From Leifsonia aquatica H1aii (lineage in GTDB: Bacteria > Actinomycetota > Actinomycetes > Actinomycetales > Microbacteriaceae): DNA of 64,000 nt. Positions 24,519-33,769 of the stretch are shown one piece after another. The stretch's first letter is position 1. Each line of letters begins with the position of its first letter. A program made the translations under genes and the position numbers. Below the pieces are notes generated by a model, which saw only the letters and a list, made by a program, of their open reading frames with translations, searched no databases and was not told the origin of the DNA. The stretch covers positions 1 to 64,000 of the forward strand of contig NZ_AYMR01000009.1 in the NCBI RefSeq assembly GCF_000633535.1, written 5' to 3'.

Positions 24519-26854
24519 CGGCGGCCGACGGGACAGCGGCGGACGGGACGGCGGCGGACTGGACGGGAGCGCGCAGCGGGGGACTGCCCTCCCGCGGGTA
24601 CGAGGGGTTCGGCGGCGTCGCGACCGAGGTCGCCAGCTCGTCCGTGCCCGCGTGGCCCGCACGCCGGCGTGCGCGGGAGGGAGCGCCGAACGTCGTCGTC
24701 GTGCTCCTCGACGACCTGGGGTTCAGCGACCTCTCCCCGTTCGGCAGTGAGATCCGCACTCCGGCCGTCCAGCGGCTGGCGGAGACGGGCTACCGGTTCA
24801 CCAACTACCACTCGACGCCGGTCTGCTCGCCCGCCCGCGCGGCTCTGCTGACCGGGCGCAACCCGCACCGGGCAGGGTTCGCCTCCGTCGTGCACGCCGA
24901 CCCCGGCTTCCCGGGCTATGTGATGGAGATCGCCGACGACGTGCCCACCATCGCGCAGACCTTCCGCGAGTCGGGTTACGCCACGTTCATGGTCGGCAAG
25001 TGGCATCTCACGACGGAGTCGAAGATGCACGACGGCGCCGACAAGTCGTCCTGGCCGCTGCAGCGCGGCTTCGACCGCTACTACGGATCGATGGACGGCT
25101 TCACCACGCTCTTCCACCCGCACCGGCTGGTCAGCGACAACAGCCCGGTCGTGGTCGACGACGTGCCGGACGACTACTACCTGACCGATGATCTGACCGA
25201 TCGCGCGATCGAGATGGTGCGCTCCCTGCGCGCCGGGGACGAGGAGAGACCCTTCTTCCTCTACGTCGCCCACCACGCCGTCCACGGCCCGCTGCAGGCC
25301 AAGGCGGAGGACATCGCCGCCTACCGAGGAGCCTACGAAGCCGGCTGGGACCACGTGCGCTCCGCGCGGTTCGCCCGCCAGGTGCGCGACGGCCTCTTCC
25401 CGCCCGGGACGGAGGCGGCCCCGGGCGATCTGCCCTGGGACGAGCTGACCGACGACCAGCGGGACCTCTTCGCCCGTTACATGGAGGTCTACGCCGCGGC
25501 CGTCGACAACGTGGACCAGAACCTCGCCCGGCTGCTGGACGCCCTGGAGGAGCTCGGCGAACGCGACGACACGATCGTCGTGGTCGCCTCCGACAACGGC
25601 GGCACCGGCGAAGGGGGACCGGAGGGGACCCGGAGCTACTTCAGCCAGTTCGTGCAGCTCGCCGGGCTGCCGGCCGACTGGGAGCGCGACGTGGAGCGCG
25701 ACCGGGAGCTGATCGGCGGTCCACGTCTGCACGCCCACTACCCGGCGGGATGGGCGCGCGTCTCCAACACCCCGTTCCGGCTCTACAAGGGCGCGACCTA
25801 CGAAGGCGGGATCCGCGTGCCGCTCGTCGTCTCCTGGCCCCGCGGTCTGCCGCGCACGGCGGACGACGACGGCATTCGGTCGCAGTACGCCTACGTGACC
25901 GATCTCGGCCAGACGCTGCTGTCGTTGGCGGGGGTCCCGCTCAGCCCCGACGCCGACGGCCGCCCGTTCGACACCGTGCTGCGCGATCGCGGCGCGACGG
26001 CGGCGAGGGAGGAGCAGTACTCCGAGTTCGCGGGCAACCGTGCGTTCTCCCGGGGGCGGTGGAAGATCGTGACCGACCACCGCTGGTCCGACCCGTACAC
26101 CGACGCCGAGTGGCGCCTCTACGACACCGACGCCGATCCGACCGAGCTGGCCGACCTCGCCGCCGCCCACCCGGATGTCGTCGCGGAGCTGGCCGACGAG
26201 TGGCGACGGGCCGCGTGGTGGAACACGGTATTCCCGTTGAACGACGACGGCTCGCTCTTCACCCACCGGCCGTCGACCGAGCTGGAGCTCGAGCGTCCCG
26301 TCACCCTGTACCCGGGCACTCCGACCCTGGAACGGTTCCGGTCGGGCAAGCTCACCCGGCTGCGGAGCTTCGACATCGTCGTGCGCGCGGACCTCGGCAG
26401 CGGGTCCGGCGTCCTCGTCGCCCACGGCGATCAAGGCGGCGGATACACGGTGTCGGTGCGCGATCGCATGCTCGAACTGGCATACAACGAGTACGGCCGG
26501 ATGCATCGTGCCTCCGCACCGCTCGGGGCACTGCTGGAGGCGGGCGAGACGGAGGTCGTCGTCCGGTTCGTCGCGGAGCCCGGGCTGCGCTGGCGGATCA
26601 GCGCCGACGCGGGCGACACCCCGCTCGCGAGCCTGCCGTCCGTGCTCCAACTGGTCGGTATGGCGCCGTTCACCGGTATCAGCGTCGGGCTGGATCGGGG
26701 CGGTCCGGTGGACTGGGACCGGCACGAGCGCCTCGGCTCCGACCGTTTCGACGGGCAGCTGCGCTGGGTGCGCTACGTGCCGGGCGCGAAGGCCCCCGAG
26801 AACCCGGAGATCATCGTTCCGATCGAGCGGGCGGTGGCGCGCATCTACGAGTGA
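24515..26854 (+). CDS. Arylsulfatase-type sulfatase, probably cytoplasmic
   Basis: A 779-residue sulfatase. The Cys-type active site C-S-P-A-R begins at Cys104, which must be converted to formylglycine; no maturation enzyme gene is in the window. Metal residues are in VVVLLDDLGFSD (Asp66/67) and VASDNGGTGEGGP. The C-terminal 200 residues (LVAHGDQGGGYTVSVRD) match the extra domain of large actinobacterial arylsulfatases (AtsA/AtsD type). No signal peptide is visible. The GTG overlaps the transporter ATPase stop, so the substrate is probably imported before desulfation. The first 15 codons contain three 15-bp repeats. Confidence 0.9.
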   Translation: MTAADGTAADGTAADWTGARSGGLPSRGYEGFGGVATEVASSSVPAWPARRRAREGAPNVVVVLLDDLGFSDLSPFGSEIRTPAVQRLAETGYRFTNYHSTPVCSPARAALLTGRNPHRAGFASVVHADPGFPGYVMEIADDVPTIAQTFRESGYATFMVGKWHLTTESKMHDGADKSSWPLQRGFDRYYGSMDGFTTLFHPHRLVSDNSPVVVDDVPDDYYLTDDLTDRAIEMVRSLRAGDEERPFFLYVAHHAVHGPLQAKAEDIAAYRGAYEAGWDHVRSARFARQVRDGLFPPGTEAAPGDLPWDELTDDQRDLFARYMEVYAAAVDNVDQNLARLLDALEELGERDDTIVVVASDNGGTGEGGPEGTRSYFSQFVQLAGLPADWERDVERDRELIGGPRLHAHYPAGWARVSNTPFRLYKGATYEGGIRVPLVVSWPRGLPRTADDDGIRSQYAYVTDLGQTLLSLAGVPLSPDADGRPFDTVLRDRGATAAREEQYSEFAGNRAFSRGRWKIVTDHRWSDPYTDAEWRLYDTDADPTELADLAAAHPDVVAELADEWRRAAWWNTVFPLNDDGSLFTHRPSTELELERPVTLYPGTPTLERFRSGKLTRLRSFDIVVRADLGSGSGVLVAHGDQGGGYTVSVRDRMLELAYNEYGRMHRASAPLGALLEAGETEVVVRFVAEPGLRWRISADAGDTPLASLPSVLQLVGMAPFTGISVGLDRGGPVDWDRHERLGSDRFDGQLRWVRYVPGAKAPENPEIIVPIERAVARIYE
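24521..24565 (+). repeat. Three tandem 15-bp repeats at the sulfatase N-terminus
   Basis: Units of the type GCGGCGGACGGGACG lie at 24521, 24536 and 24551 and encode AADGT, AADGT and AADWT. They lie just after the GTG start, before the conserved domain, and are probably of no catalytic importance. Confidence 0.75.
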
Positions 26855-26985
26855 ACCGGTCGGCGCCGCGGGGCGGCTAGGCTGTGCCCGGAGCCCTCTC
26901 CGCCGTCGCGCCCTTCTCGCTGGGCCGCCCGTTCGACGGCTCCCGCATCACGTCACCAGACATCAGCCCGACCCGAAGGATCCCC

Positions 26986-28275
26986 GTGCGCCGACGCCGC
27001 CTCCTCCCCGCCACCCTGTCCGTCCTCGGAGCCGCCGCGACGGCCGCACTGCTGACCGTCGCGCCGACCGCCGCGGTCGGGGTGCCCGGCCCGGTCTGCC
27101 TCACGGACTGCAGCGTCTTCTTCGACACGCCGTCGTCGGGCGCGATGACGTTCCCCGTCGGGATCTCCTCCCTGACCGCGACGGTGAACGGCGGCGCCGG
27201 GGCGCAGGTCGCGGCCGCGATCAGCCCCGACCCGGCCGGTGCGGGCGGCACCGGGGGCAGCGCGACCATCGACCTGGGCCCGTCGTATGCAGGCAAGACG
27301 GTGCAGTACAGGGTCGGCGGCGTCGGAGGCGGCAGCTCGATCGCCGCGGACGGCAGCACGCTGGCCATCGCCGGCGGGGGCGGCGGTGCGGGCTACGCCG
27401 GCCTGCTCACGCTGCCCGACCAGGTGTTCGCCTCCTACCCGGGCGGCGCCGGCGGCGCACCCGCCACGACCGGTGTCACGCCCGGCGGCTCCGGTACGGC
27501 GTTCGGTCCGCTTCCGGCCAACGGCATCGGCGGCAGCACCGTCGGCGGTGCGGGCGGAACGGGTGTCGCTCCCGGGACGGCGGGCCAGTCGCCCGCGGGC
27601 GGTCTCCCCGTCTCCGGCGGCGTCGGCAGCACGATCACGATCGGCGCCTTCGACCGCACCGGGGGATCCGGTGGCGGCGGCTACGCAGGCGGCGGCGCGG
27701 GCGGCATCATGCGCAACGTCTCCAACGGCGACCTGGACATCGACGTCGTCGCTCCCGGCGGCGGCGGCTCAGGCTACCTCGCGCCGGGCCTGACCGCGTC
27801 CGCGAACCCCGGGAACCCGGGTATCGCCGAGGTGACCTTCACCTGGTCGTTCTCGCCCGTCGCGACGACCACCGCGTCCGCGGCCGCCGTGCACCCCGGT
27901 GCCACCGTCCCGGTGTCGGTCACGGGCCTGCCCGTCGGTCTCGCCTTCACCGCGACCTTCGACGGCACGACCGTCTTCTCCGGCAGCACCGACGCCGCCG
28001 GGGCCGCGACGTTCTCCTTCGTTCTGGCGAACAGCCAGCGCGCCGGCTCCTTCCCGGTGCAGATCGTCGTCGACGGCGCCGCCGTCGCGGGCACCGCGGC
28101 GGTGACGGTCGCGCCGGTCGTGGCACCCGCCGCCGACCCGGCCGTCCCCGCGGCCGAACTGGCCGCGACCGGATCCAGCGTCCCGTGGATCATCGTCGGC
28201 GTGGCCGTCGTGCTGCTCGCGGGCGGGGCGGTGCTGCTGGTGCTGCGCGCGCGCCGCGGTCGCTCCGCGCGGTAG
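26986..28275 (+). CDS. Glycine-rich surface protein with LAATG sorting signal
   Basis: A 429-residue exported protein. The N-terminus is a signal peptide (VRRRRLLPATLSVLGAAATAALL, cleavage near TAAVG). Residues about 70-275 are glycine-rich, with VGGVGGGSSIA, GGGGGAGYAG and GGSGGGGYAGGGAGG. An Ig-like region follows (about 280-375). The C-terminus has LAATG, a membrane helix and a basic RARRGRSAR tail, the pattern recognised by class E sortases. The GTG at 26986 has GAAGGA five bases before it. No sortase gene is in the window. The role is unknown: surface adhesion or cell-wall structure are possibilities. Confidence 0.82.
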   Translation: MRRRRLLPATLSVLGAAATAALLTVAPTAAVGVPGPVCLTDCSVFFDTPSSGAMTFPVGISSLTATVNGGAGAQVAAAISPDPAGAGGTGGSATIDLGPSYAGKTVQYRVGGVGGGSSIAADGSTLAIAGGGGGAGYAGLLTLPDQVFASYPGGAGGAPATTGVTPGGSGTAFGPLPANGIGGSTVGGAGGTGVAPGTAGQSPAGGLPVSGGVGSTITIGAFDRTGGSGGGGYAGGGAGGIMRNVSNGDLDIDVVAPGGGGSGYLAPGLTASANPGNPGIAEVTFTWSFSPVATTTASAAAVHPGATVPVSVTGLPVGLAFTATFDGTTVFSGSTDAAGAATFSFVLANSQRAGSFPVQIVVDGAAVAGTAAVTVAPVVAPAADPAVPAAELAATGSSVPWIIVGVAVVLLAGGAVLLVLRARRGRSAR

Positions 28276-28277
28276 GG

Positions 28278-28291
28278 GCGGGGAGCCCCGC
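28278..28291. terminator. Short GC hairpin between convergent genes
   Basis: GCGGGG-AG-CCCCGC, a 6-bp stem, lies in the 19-base gap between the surface-protein gene and the convergent MFS gene. Weak candidate for a bidirectional terminator. Confidence 0.35.
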
Positions 28292-28294
28292 GGG

Positions 28295-29533
28295 TCAGCG
28301 TCCCAGCGCCAGCAGGGGCCGGGCCGCGGAGAAGGCGCAGACGCCGGCGATCGTCGCGGCGATCGCGATGGTGAGGGCCATGCTCAGGGCGGACGTGCCG
28401 CCGAGCGCGGCGAACGGGCCGACGATCGGACCGACGGTGAAGGTGACGGTGCCGAGCACGGCGGCCGCCGTCCCCGCGCGCATCCCGTGCCCGCTGAGGG
28501 CGAGGGCCGTGCCGTTCGGGCCACCGACGCCGGCGGCGAAGAGGAAGCAGGCGAGAGCGGTCAGCACGCCCGCGACGCCCCAGCCGAGCAGCACGCCGGC
28601 CAGCAGCAGGAGGGCGGCCGCCACGGTGGCGAGCTGGCCGACGAGGTACATCCGCGCGGGCCCGAGGTGTCGGACCAGCACGCGGCTGAGCTGCGCGCCC
28701 GCCAGGTTGGCCAGGGCGTTGAGCGCGAAGAACAGGCTGAACTGCTGCGGGCTCAGGCCGAACCCGTCCTGCAGCACGAAGCTCGACATCGAGAGGTACC
28801 CGAAGAACGCGGCCCCGCCGGCGGCCGCCGCCACGACGATGACGAGGAAGAGACCGTCGCGCGAGAGCGCGCGGAAGTCGGCAGCGGTCCGGCGCAGTCC
28901 GCCTCCGTGCCGGAGCCCCGGCGGCAGCGTCTCGCGGAGCCCGGTCAGCGCGAGCAGGAACAGCGCGGCGCCGATCCCGGCGAGCACGCCGAAGATCCCG
29001 CGCCAGTCGAGCGCGAGAGCGAGCGCACCGCCGATCACGGGCGCGATGATCGGGGTCGAGGCGCTGACCAGCGCGAGCAGGGACAGCATCCGCGACAGCT
29101 CCACGCCGCTGTACATGTCGCGCGCGACCGCCATCGTGATCACCAGCCCGGCCGATCCGGCCAGCCCCTGGAGCAGCCGTGCGAGGAGCAGCACCTGGAT
29201 GGTGGGGGCGAGTGCGCACACCAACGACAGGATCGCGAACAGGGCGACGCCGACCAGCAGCGGGCGGCGCCTCCCGAACCGGTCCGAGAGCGGGCCGGCC
29301 ACGAGCTGGCCGACGCCCAGGCCGACCATGCACACCGACATCGTCGCCTGCGCCAGCGCGTCGCTCGTGCCGAGACTGCCGGCGAGCTGGGGGAGCTGGG
29401 GGAGGTAGAGGTCCATCGAGAGCGGGCCGAACGCCTCCAGCACCCCGAGCACCAGGATGCTGCGTCGCACGCTCATCACCGGCGCAGCGGTCGCGGCACC
29501 CGCCCCGATCCCCGGCAGGCCCCTCCCGCTCAC
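28295..29533 (-). CDS. MFS drug-resistance transporter (Bcr/CflA type)
   Basis: About 412 residues and 12 membrane segments. Typical Bcr/CflA motifs are GPLSMDLYLPQLPQLA in helix 1 and GPLSDRFGRRRPLLVG in the first cytoplasmic loop. It is a proton-driven exporter of small molecules. The GTG at 29533 overlaps the stop of the upstream esterase (GTGA), which favours coupling; the ATG at 29476 would give 393 residues and is the alternative. It is the last gene of a five-gene leftward operon and may export a pathway intermediate or a toxic substrate. Confidence 0.85.
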   Translation of the reverse strand: MSGRGLPGIGAGAATAAPVMSVRRSILVLGVLEAFGPLSMDLYLPQLPQLAGSLGTSDALAQATMSVCMVGLGVGQLVAGPLSDRFGRRRPLLVGVALFAILSLVCALAPTIQVLLLARLLQGLAGSAGLVITMAVARDMYSGVELSRMLSLLALVSASTPIIAPVIGGALALALDWRGIFGVLAGIGAALFLLALTGLRETLPPGLRHGGGLRRTAADFRALSRDGLFLVIVVAAAAGGAAFFGYLSMSSFVLQDGFGLSPQQFSLFFALNALANLAGAQLSRVLVRHLGPARMYLVGQLATVAAALLLLAGVLLGWGVAGVLTALACFLFAAGVGGPNGTALALSGHGMRAGTAAAVLGTVTFTVGPIVGPFAALGGTSALSMALTIAIAATIAGVCAFSAARPLLALGR

Positions 29534-30510
29534 GACAGCCGCAGAACGCGCCGCACCCAGCTGTCCCGGGCGTCGAGCGCGGCGCGGGAGACGATCGCAT
29601 CCGGCGAGAAGCCGGAGAAGCCGTGATAGGCGCCGGACCACACGTGCAGCTCGGCCTCGCCGCCCGTCGCCCAGATGCGGCTCGCGTAGTCGATCGACTC
29701 GTCGCGGAACACCTCGGCGGCGCCGACCTCGACATACGCCGGCGGCAGCCCGGAGAGATCGGCGGCGCGGGCCGGTGCGGCGTACGGCGAGACCCGGTCG
29801 GTGAAGCGGTCGGCACCGAGGATGGCGTCCCACGCGGTGTCGTTGTTGGTGCGGTCCCACGCGCCGATGCCGTCGTACTGACGGCTCGACGGAGTGCGGT
29901 TGCGATCGTCGAGCATCGGGCAGTTGAGCAGCTGCCCGACCAGGCGCGGTCCGCGGCGGTCCCGCGCCATCAGCGCGACGGCGGCGGAGAGGCCCCCGCC
30001 CGCGCTGGCACCGGAGACGAGGATTCGTTCCGGGTCGACGCCGAGCTCGTCGGCGTTCTCCGCCAGCCACAGCAGAGCGGCGTAGCAGTCTTCGCCGGCG
30101 GCGGTCCCGGGGTGCTCCGGCGACAGCCGGTACTCGACCGCCACGCCCACGACCCCGTGCCGGACCGCCAGGTCGATCAGCTCGCCGGTGCCGAAGAAGC
30201 GCGTGCCGAGCACCTGGCCGCCGCCGTGGATGCCGAGCACGCCGGGCGCACCCGCGGCGACGCCGACGGGGCGGATGACGGTGACGGTCACGGCGGGAGC
30301 ACCGGGAGGTCCGGGGATGTCCCGGTCCTCCCAGGTGACCGGGACCCCGGCCACCTGCTGCTCGATCGGCGGGATGATCGTGGCGAAATGCGCCCGGTTC
30401 GCCAGGATGGTGTCCGCACGCAGCGGGATGCGCTCGACCAGGTCGAGGAAGGCCGCCAGCCCGGGCTCGAGCGCCGGGTCGTAGGGGACGGGCGGCGGCG
30501 CGAGGTCCAT
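29530..30510 (-). CDS. Alpha/beta hydrolase (hormone-sensitive lipase family), copy 1
   Basis: A 326-residue cytoplasmic carboxylesterase. The oxyanion-hole motif is GIHGGGQVLG, the nucleophile elbow GASAGGG and the C-terminal catalytic His is in GAYHGFSGF. These enzymes cleave short acyl esters. It is a close paralogue of the gene at 30510-31484 and overlaps it by a base (TGATG). No signal peptide. The natural ester is unknown. Confidence 0.88.
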   Translation of the reverse strand: MDLAPPPVPYDPALEPGLAAFLDLVERIPLRADTILANRAHFATIIPPIEQQVAGVPVTWEDRDIPGPPGAPAVTVTVIRPVGVAAGAPGVLGIHGGGQVLGTRFFGTGELIDLAVRHGVVGVAVEYRLSPEHPGTAAGEDCYAALLWLAENADELGVDPERILVSGASAGGGLSAAVALMARDRRGPRLVGQLLNCPMLDDRNRTPSSRQYDGIGAWDRTNNDTAWDAILGADRFTDRVSPYAAPARAADLSGLPPAYVEVGAAEVFRDESIDYASRIWATGGEAELHVWSGAYHGFSGFSPDAIVSRAALDARDSWVRRVLRLS

Positions 30511-31484
30511 CAGATCCCCAGCACCCGGCGCAACCACGAGAAGCGCGCATCGAGCGCCGCCCTGGTCAGCTCGCTCGTCGGGGCGTACATGTCGAAGCCG
30601 TGGAAACCTCCCGACCACACGTGCAGCTCGGCGGAGCCGCCGACGGCCCAGATGCGGGAGGCGTACTCGACGTCCTCGTCGCGGAACGGCTCGGCCGCGC
30701 CCACCTCGATGTACGCGTGCGGGAGGCAGGAGAGATCGGTCGAGCGCGAGGGGGCCGCGTAGGCCGGGGCGTCGGCGCTGAACGCCAGCTCCTCGCCGAG
30801 CACGCACTCCCAGGCGAGCAGGTTCGTCTCCCGCGTCCAGGTGCCGAGGCCGGCGTACTGCCGGCTCGACACCGTGGTGTTGGTGTTGTCGATCATCGGG
30901 CACAGCAGCAGCTGTCCGGCGAGGGCGGGGCCGCCGCGGTCGCGCGCGAGCAGCGACACGGCGGCCGCGAACCCGCCGCCCGCGCTGCCGCCCATCACGA
31001 CGATCCTGTCGGGGTCGGCGCCGAGCTCGTGGGCGTGGGCGGCGAGCCAGACCAGCCCGGCGTAGCAGTCCTCCACACCGGCCGGGTACGGGTCCTCCGG
31101 GGCGAGCCGGTACTCGACGTTGACGGCGATCACGCCGAGCTCGTCGACGAGCTGCACGAGACGGCCGGTCTCCCAGCTGCGGTGACCGACGATCATCCCG
31201 CCGCCGTGGATGTTGTAGAGCACCGGCAGGGCGGGCTTCGTGGCGTCGTGGCCGCGCGGCGTCAGCACCGTGACCTCGAGGTCGGGCGCGCAGGCCGGAC
31301 CCGGGATGACGCGGTCGTGGGAGTCGATCGGCAGGTCGCCGATGACCTCGGCGGCGCTCGGGAACATCGTCGCCGCTCCGTCGCGGGTCTGCGGGATGCT
31401 CTCGCGGGAGAGCGCAGGCTGCGGGTCGGCGGCCATCGCGTCGAGCACGGGGGCGATGTCGGGGTCGAACGGGACGGGGATCAT
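30510..31484 (-). CDS. Alpha/beta hydrolase (hormone-sensitive lipase family), copy 2
   Basis: A 324-residue esterase with NIHGGGMIVG as oxyanion hole, GGSAGGG as nucleophile elbow and GGFHGFDMY around the catalytic His. The sequence runs parallel to copy 1 along its whole length (for example SRQYAGLGTWTRETN and SRQYDGIGAWDRTNN), so the pair arose by tandem duplication. It lies 69 bases after the aldo/keto reductase gene in the same operon. Confidence 0.88.
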   Translation of the reverse strand: MIPVPFDPDIAPVLDAMAADPQPALSRESIPQTRDGAATMFPSAAEVIGDLPIDSHDRVIPGPACAPDLEVTVLTPRGHDATKPALPVLYNIHGGGMIVGHRSWETGRLVQLVDELGVIAVNVEYRLAPEDPYPAGVEDCYAGLVWLAAHAHELGADPDRIVVMGGSAGGGFAAAVSLLARDRGGPALAGQLLLCPMIDNTNTTVSSRQYAGLGTWTRETNLLAWECVLGEELAFSADAPAYAAPSRSTDLSCLPHAYIEVGAAEPFRDEDVEYASRIWAVGGSAELHVWSGGFHGFDMYAPTSELTRAALDARFSWLRRVLGI

Positions 31485-31553
31485 CGGTGGCTCCTCGGTC
31501 GTGGGGTCGTGGGGTGGTGGGGTGTGCGGTGTGACGGGGATCGGTGAGCGAGC

Positions 31554-32516
31554 TCACGGACCTTCGGGATCGACCGCGTCCCGGTCGGCCCAGAAGGGTG
31601 CAACGCGCTCCCGGATGGTCTCCGCTCCGAGCCGGTCGAGCAGTGCGACGGCCTCGAGATTGGAGCGCACCTGCTCCAGCCGGCTCGCTCCGAACAGCGT
31701 GGTGGCCGTGGCCGGGTGGGTGAGCGTGAACGCGACGGCGAGCTGGGCGGGGGTGGTGCCGAGCTCGTCCGCCAGGGCGGCGAAGGCGGGAACGTCGGCG
31801 ACGATGCGCTCCCGCACCGCGCCCGGGTCGCGGCCGACCTCCCGGCCCGGCGTGACGTTGCCGGCGAGGATGCCGCCCTCCATCACGTCGGAGGCCTGCA
31901 TCGAGAGGCCCTGCTCCCACAGTCGCGCGAACGGGGCGCCGTCGGGGATGGAGCGGCGCGCGACGCTGTACTTGAGCTGGGCGACCTGCGGCCCGGCGAC
32001 GCCCTCGGCGGCCGCGATGTCGATGAGCGACTGGATGTTCACCGCCGACCAGTTGTTGACGCCCCAGGCGCGGATCAGTCCGGCGTCGGTCAGGGCGGCG
32101 AGGTCGAGCACGAGGTCGCGCAGTTCGAGGTCGTCGCGGCGCAGGTCGCCGAGCACGACGAGGTCGGCGTGCTCGGCGCCGACGCGGAAGAGGGCGTGCT
32201 CGAGCTGCGGCCGGAATCCGTCCGCTCCGAAGCCCTCGAGCCAGAGCTTCTCCGACAGCAGGTAGCCCTCGCGGGGGATGCCGGCCGCGCGCACGATCGC
32301 CGAGAACAGCACGTCCGTGAAGACCGGGGGCTGCATGCCGCGGAAGCCGTAGACGCCGACGTCGAAGAGGTTCACGCCGTGCTCGACGGCGAAGGCGACC
32401 ATCTCGACGGCGTCGGCGAAGTCCATCCGGTCGTAGGTGTGCCACGACCCGAGCGAGAGCACGCTCGCCTCCAGGCCGGAGGTGCCGATGGGACGGGTGG
32501 GGATGCGGGAGGTCAC
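31554..32516 (-). CDS. Aldo/keto reductase family protein, atypical active site
   Basis: A 320-residue protein of the AKR (TIM barrel) fold. Asp52 and Tyr56 (LFDVGVYGF) and Lys90 (LLSEKLWL) are present, with one residue fewer than usual between Asp and Tyr. The position of the catalytic His reads Gly123 (HADLVVLGDL). The C-terminal FGASRLEQV is the cofactor-binding part. It closely resembles the gene at 36236-37210. The GTG at 32516 has AGAAGGAG upstream. Whether it is an active reductase is uncertain. Confidence 0.82.
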   Translation of the reverse strand: MTSRIPTRPIGTSGLEASVLSLGSWHTYDRMDFADAVEMVAFAVEHGVNLFDVGVYGFRGMQPPVFTDVLFSAIVRAAGIPREGYLLSEKLWLEGFGADGFRPQLEHALFRVGAEHADLVVLGDLRRDDLELRDLVLDLAALTDAGLIRAWGVNNWSAVNIQSLIDIAAAEGVAGPQVAQLKYSVARRSIPDGAPFARLWEQGLSMQASDVMEGGILAGNVTPGREVGRDPGAVRERIVADVPAFAALADELGTTPAQLAVAFTLTHPATATTLFGASRLEQVRSNLEAVALLDRLGAETIRERVAPFWADRDAVDPEGP

Positions 32517-32535
32517 GCTGCTGCTCCTTCTGCGC

Positions 32536-33657
32536 TCAGCCGAGGCGCGGGTCGATGACGGCTTTGATCTCGCCGAGGGCGGCCATGGTCTGGATGCGCT
32601 GTGACGCCTCGGCGAGGCCGACGGGTGCGCTGAACAGGTCGTCCCACGGCATCCGGTCGGCGAAGACGCGGAAGAAGTCGATCGCGCGCGCGTAGTCGCC
32701 GATGTCGCCGTTCAGGGAGCCGACGACCGTGAGCTCCTTGCCCATGATGGTGCTGAGGGCGACGGGGTCGCCGACCGGGCCCGTCGATCCCACGACGACG
32801 AAGGTGCCGCGGGCGGCGGCCATCGCGACGGCCTCCGGGCCGACGCTGCGCGCCCCGGCGAAATCGAGTACGAGGTCGGCGCCGGCGCCGTCCGTGAGCG
32901 CGAGGACGCGTTCGACGGTCGCGTCCGATCCGCCGGCGATGTCGACGACCTCGTCTGCCCCGAACCGCCGCGCCGCCGCGAGCCGGTCGGCCGGTGCGCC
33001 CACGGTGATGACCTGGCCCGCGCCCGAGAGCTTCGCGACGGCCGTCGCGAAGATGCCGAGCGCTCCCGACCCCTGCACGACCACACGCGAGCCGGGGCGC
33101 ACGCCGCCGGCCCGGGAGAAGGCGCGCAGCACGGTCTTCGCGGCGCATCCCGCCATCGACGCCCAGGTGTCCTTCACCTCCGCGGGAAGCAGCAGCTTGG
33201 CGGCGCCCGGCACCACGTAGGCGTGGTCGGCGAGCCCGGCCGTGGCGAACGGCGGCACGTCGGAGCGCTGCAGGAAGCCGTATCCGCGGCGGGAGCAGTG
33301 CACCGGCTCGCGCAGCACGGTGCAGCCGAAGCACTCCCCGCAGGTGGACTCGGACCAGCCGATCCGGTCGCCCACCGCGATCGCGCGGCCGAGCGCATCC
33401 CGCGTTCCGTCGCCGACCGCGACGACCTCGCCGACCATTTCGTGGCCGAGCACGAGCGGCAGCATTCCGGGGAAGGTCATCGCGCCCGACCAGATCTCGA
33501 TGTCGGTGCCGCAGAGCGTGGCGCACGAGATGCGGACGAGGGCCGCGCCGGGCTCGATCGTCTCGGGGAGGGGGAGGGTCTGCAGTGCGAGCGGCTCGCC
33601 GTGCGCGGTGAGGACGGCGGCGCGGGTGGTGCGCGGGACAGTCAGGGGGATCGTCAT
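32536..33657 (-). CDS. Zinc-dependent alcohol dehydrogenase
   Basis: A 373-residue medium-chain dehydrogenase. The catalytic zinc site is in CATLCGTDIEIW and LGHEMVGEVV. The usual four-cysteine structural zinc loop is modified to ESTCGECFGCTVLREPVHC. The cofactor motif is VVVQGSGALGIFA. It resembles threonine/sorbitol-type dehydrogenases. First gene of the leftward operon with an aldo/keto reductase, two esterases and an exporter. Its promoter overlaps the TGTAGAA element at 33698-33719. The substrate is unknown. Confidence 0.88.
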   Translation of the reverse strand: MTIPLTVPRTTRAAVLTAHGEPLALQTLPLPETIEPGAALVRISCATLCGTDIEIWSGAMTFPGMLPLVLGHEMVGEVVAVGDGTRDALGRAIAVGDRIGWSESTCGECFGCTVLREPVHCSRRGYGFLQRSDVPPFATAGLADHAYVVPGAAKLLLPAEVKDTWASMAGCAAKTVLRAFSRAGGVRPGSRVVVQGSGALGIFATAVAKLSGAGQVITVGAPADRLAAARRFGADEVVDIAGGSDATVERVLALTDGAGADLVLDFAGARSVGPEAVAMAAARGTFVVVGSTGPVGDPVALSTIMGKELTVVGSLNGDIGDYARAIDFFRVFADRMPWDDLFSAPVGLAEASQRIQTMAALGEIKAVIDPRLG

Positions 33658-33697
33658 CGATTGCTCCGGATCTCGACGCGCGGATGCCGTCGGTGTG

Positions 33698-33719
33698 GGT
33701 TATTCTACATACGTTGACC
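33698..33719. promoter_or_regulatory. TGTAGAA operator in divergent promoter
   Basis: On the minus strand this 22-base element has GTCAAC, four bases, TGTAGAAT, one base, ACC, and contains the -10 TAGAAT (33707-33702) for the alcohol dehydrogenase operon. It is an imperfect palindrome and is 17/22 identical to the element at 19124-19145. It could also serve the amidohydrolase gene on the other side. Confidence 0.6.
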
Positions 33720-33769
33720 AAAATGGGAACAGACATCCGTCCGCTTCCCGATCGTCTCGAGGAGGAGCC

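Noticed and set aside
26986-28275. Glycine-rich gene as a PE-PGRS or collagen-like protein
   Set aside because: There is no PE domain and no G-x-y periodicity; the LAATG sorting signal gives a better description.
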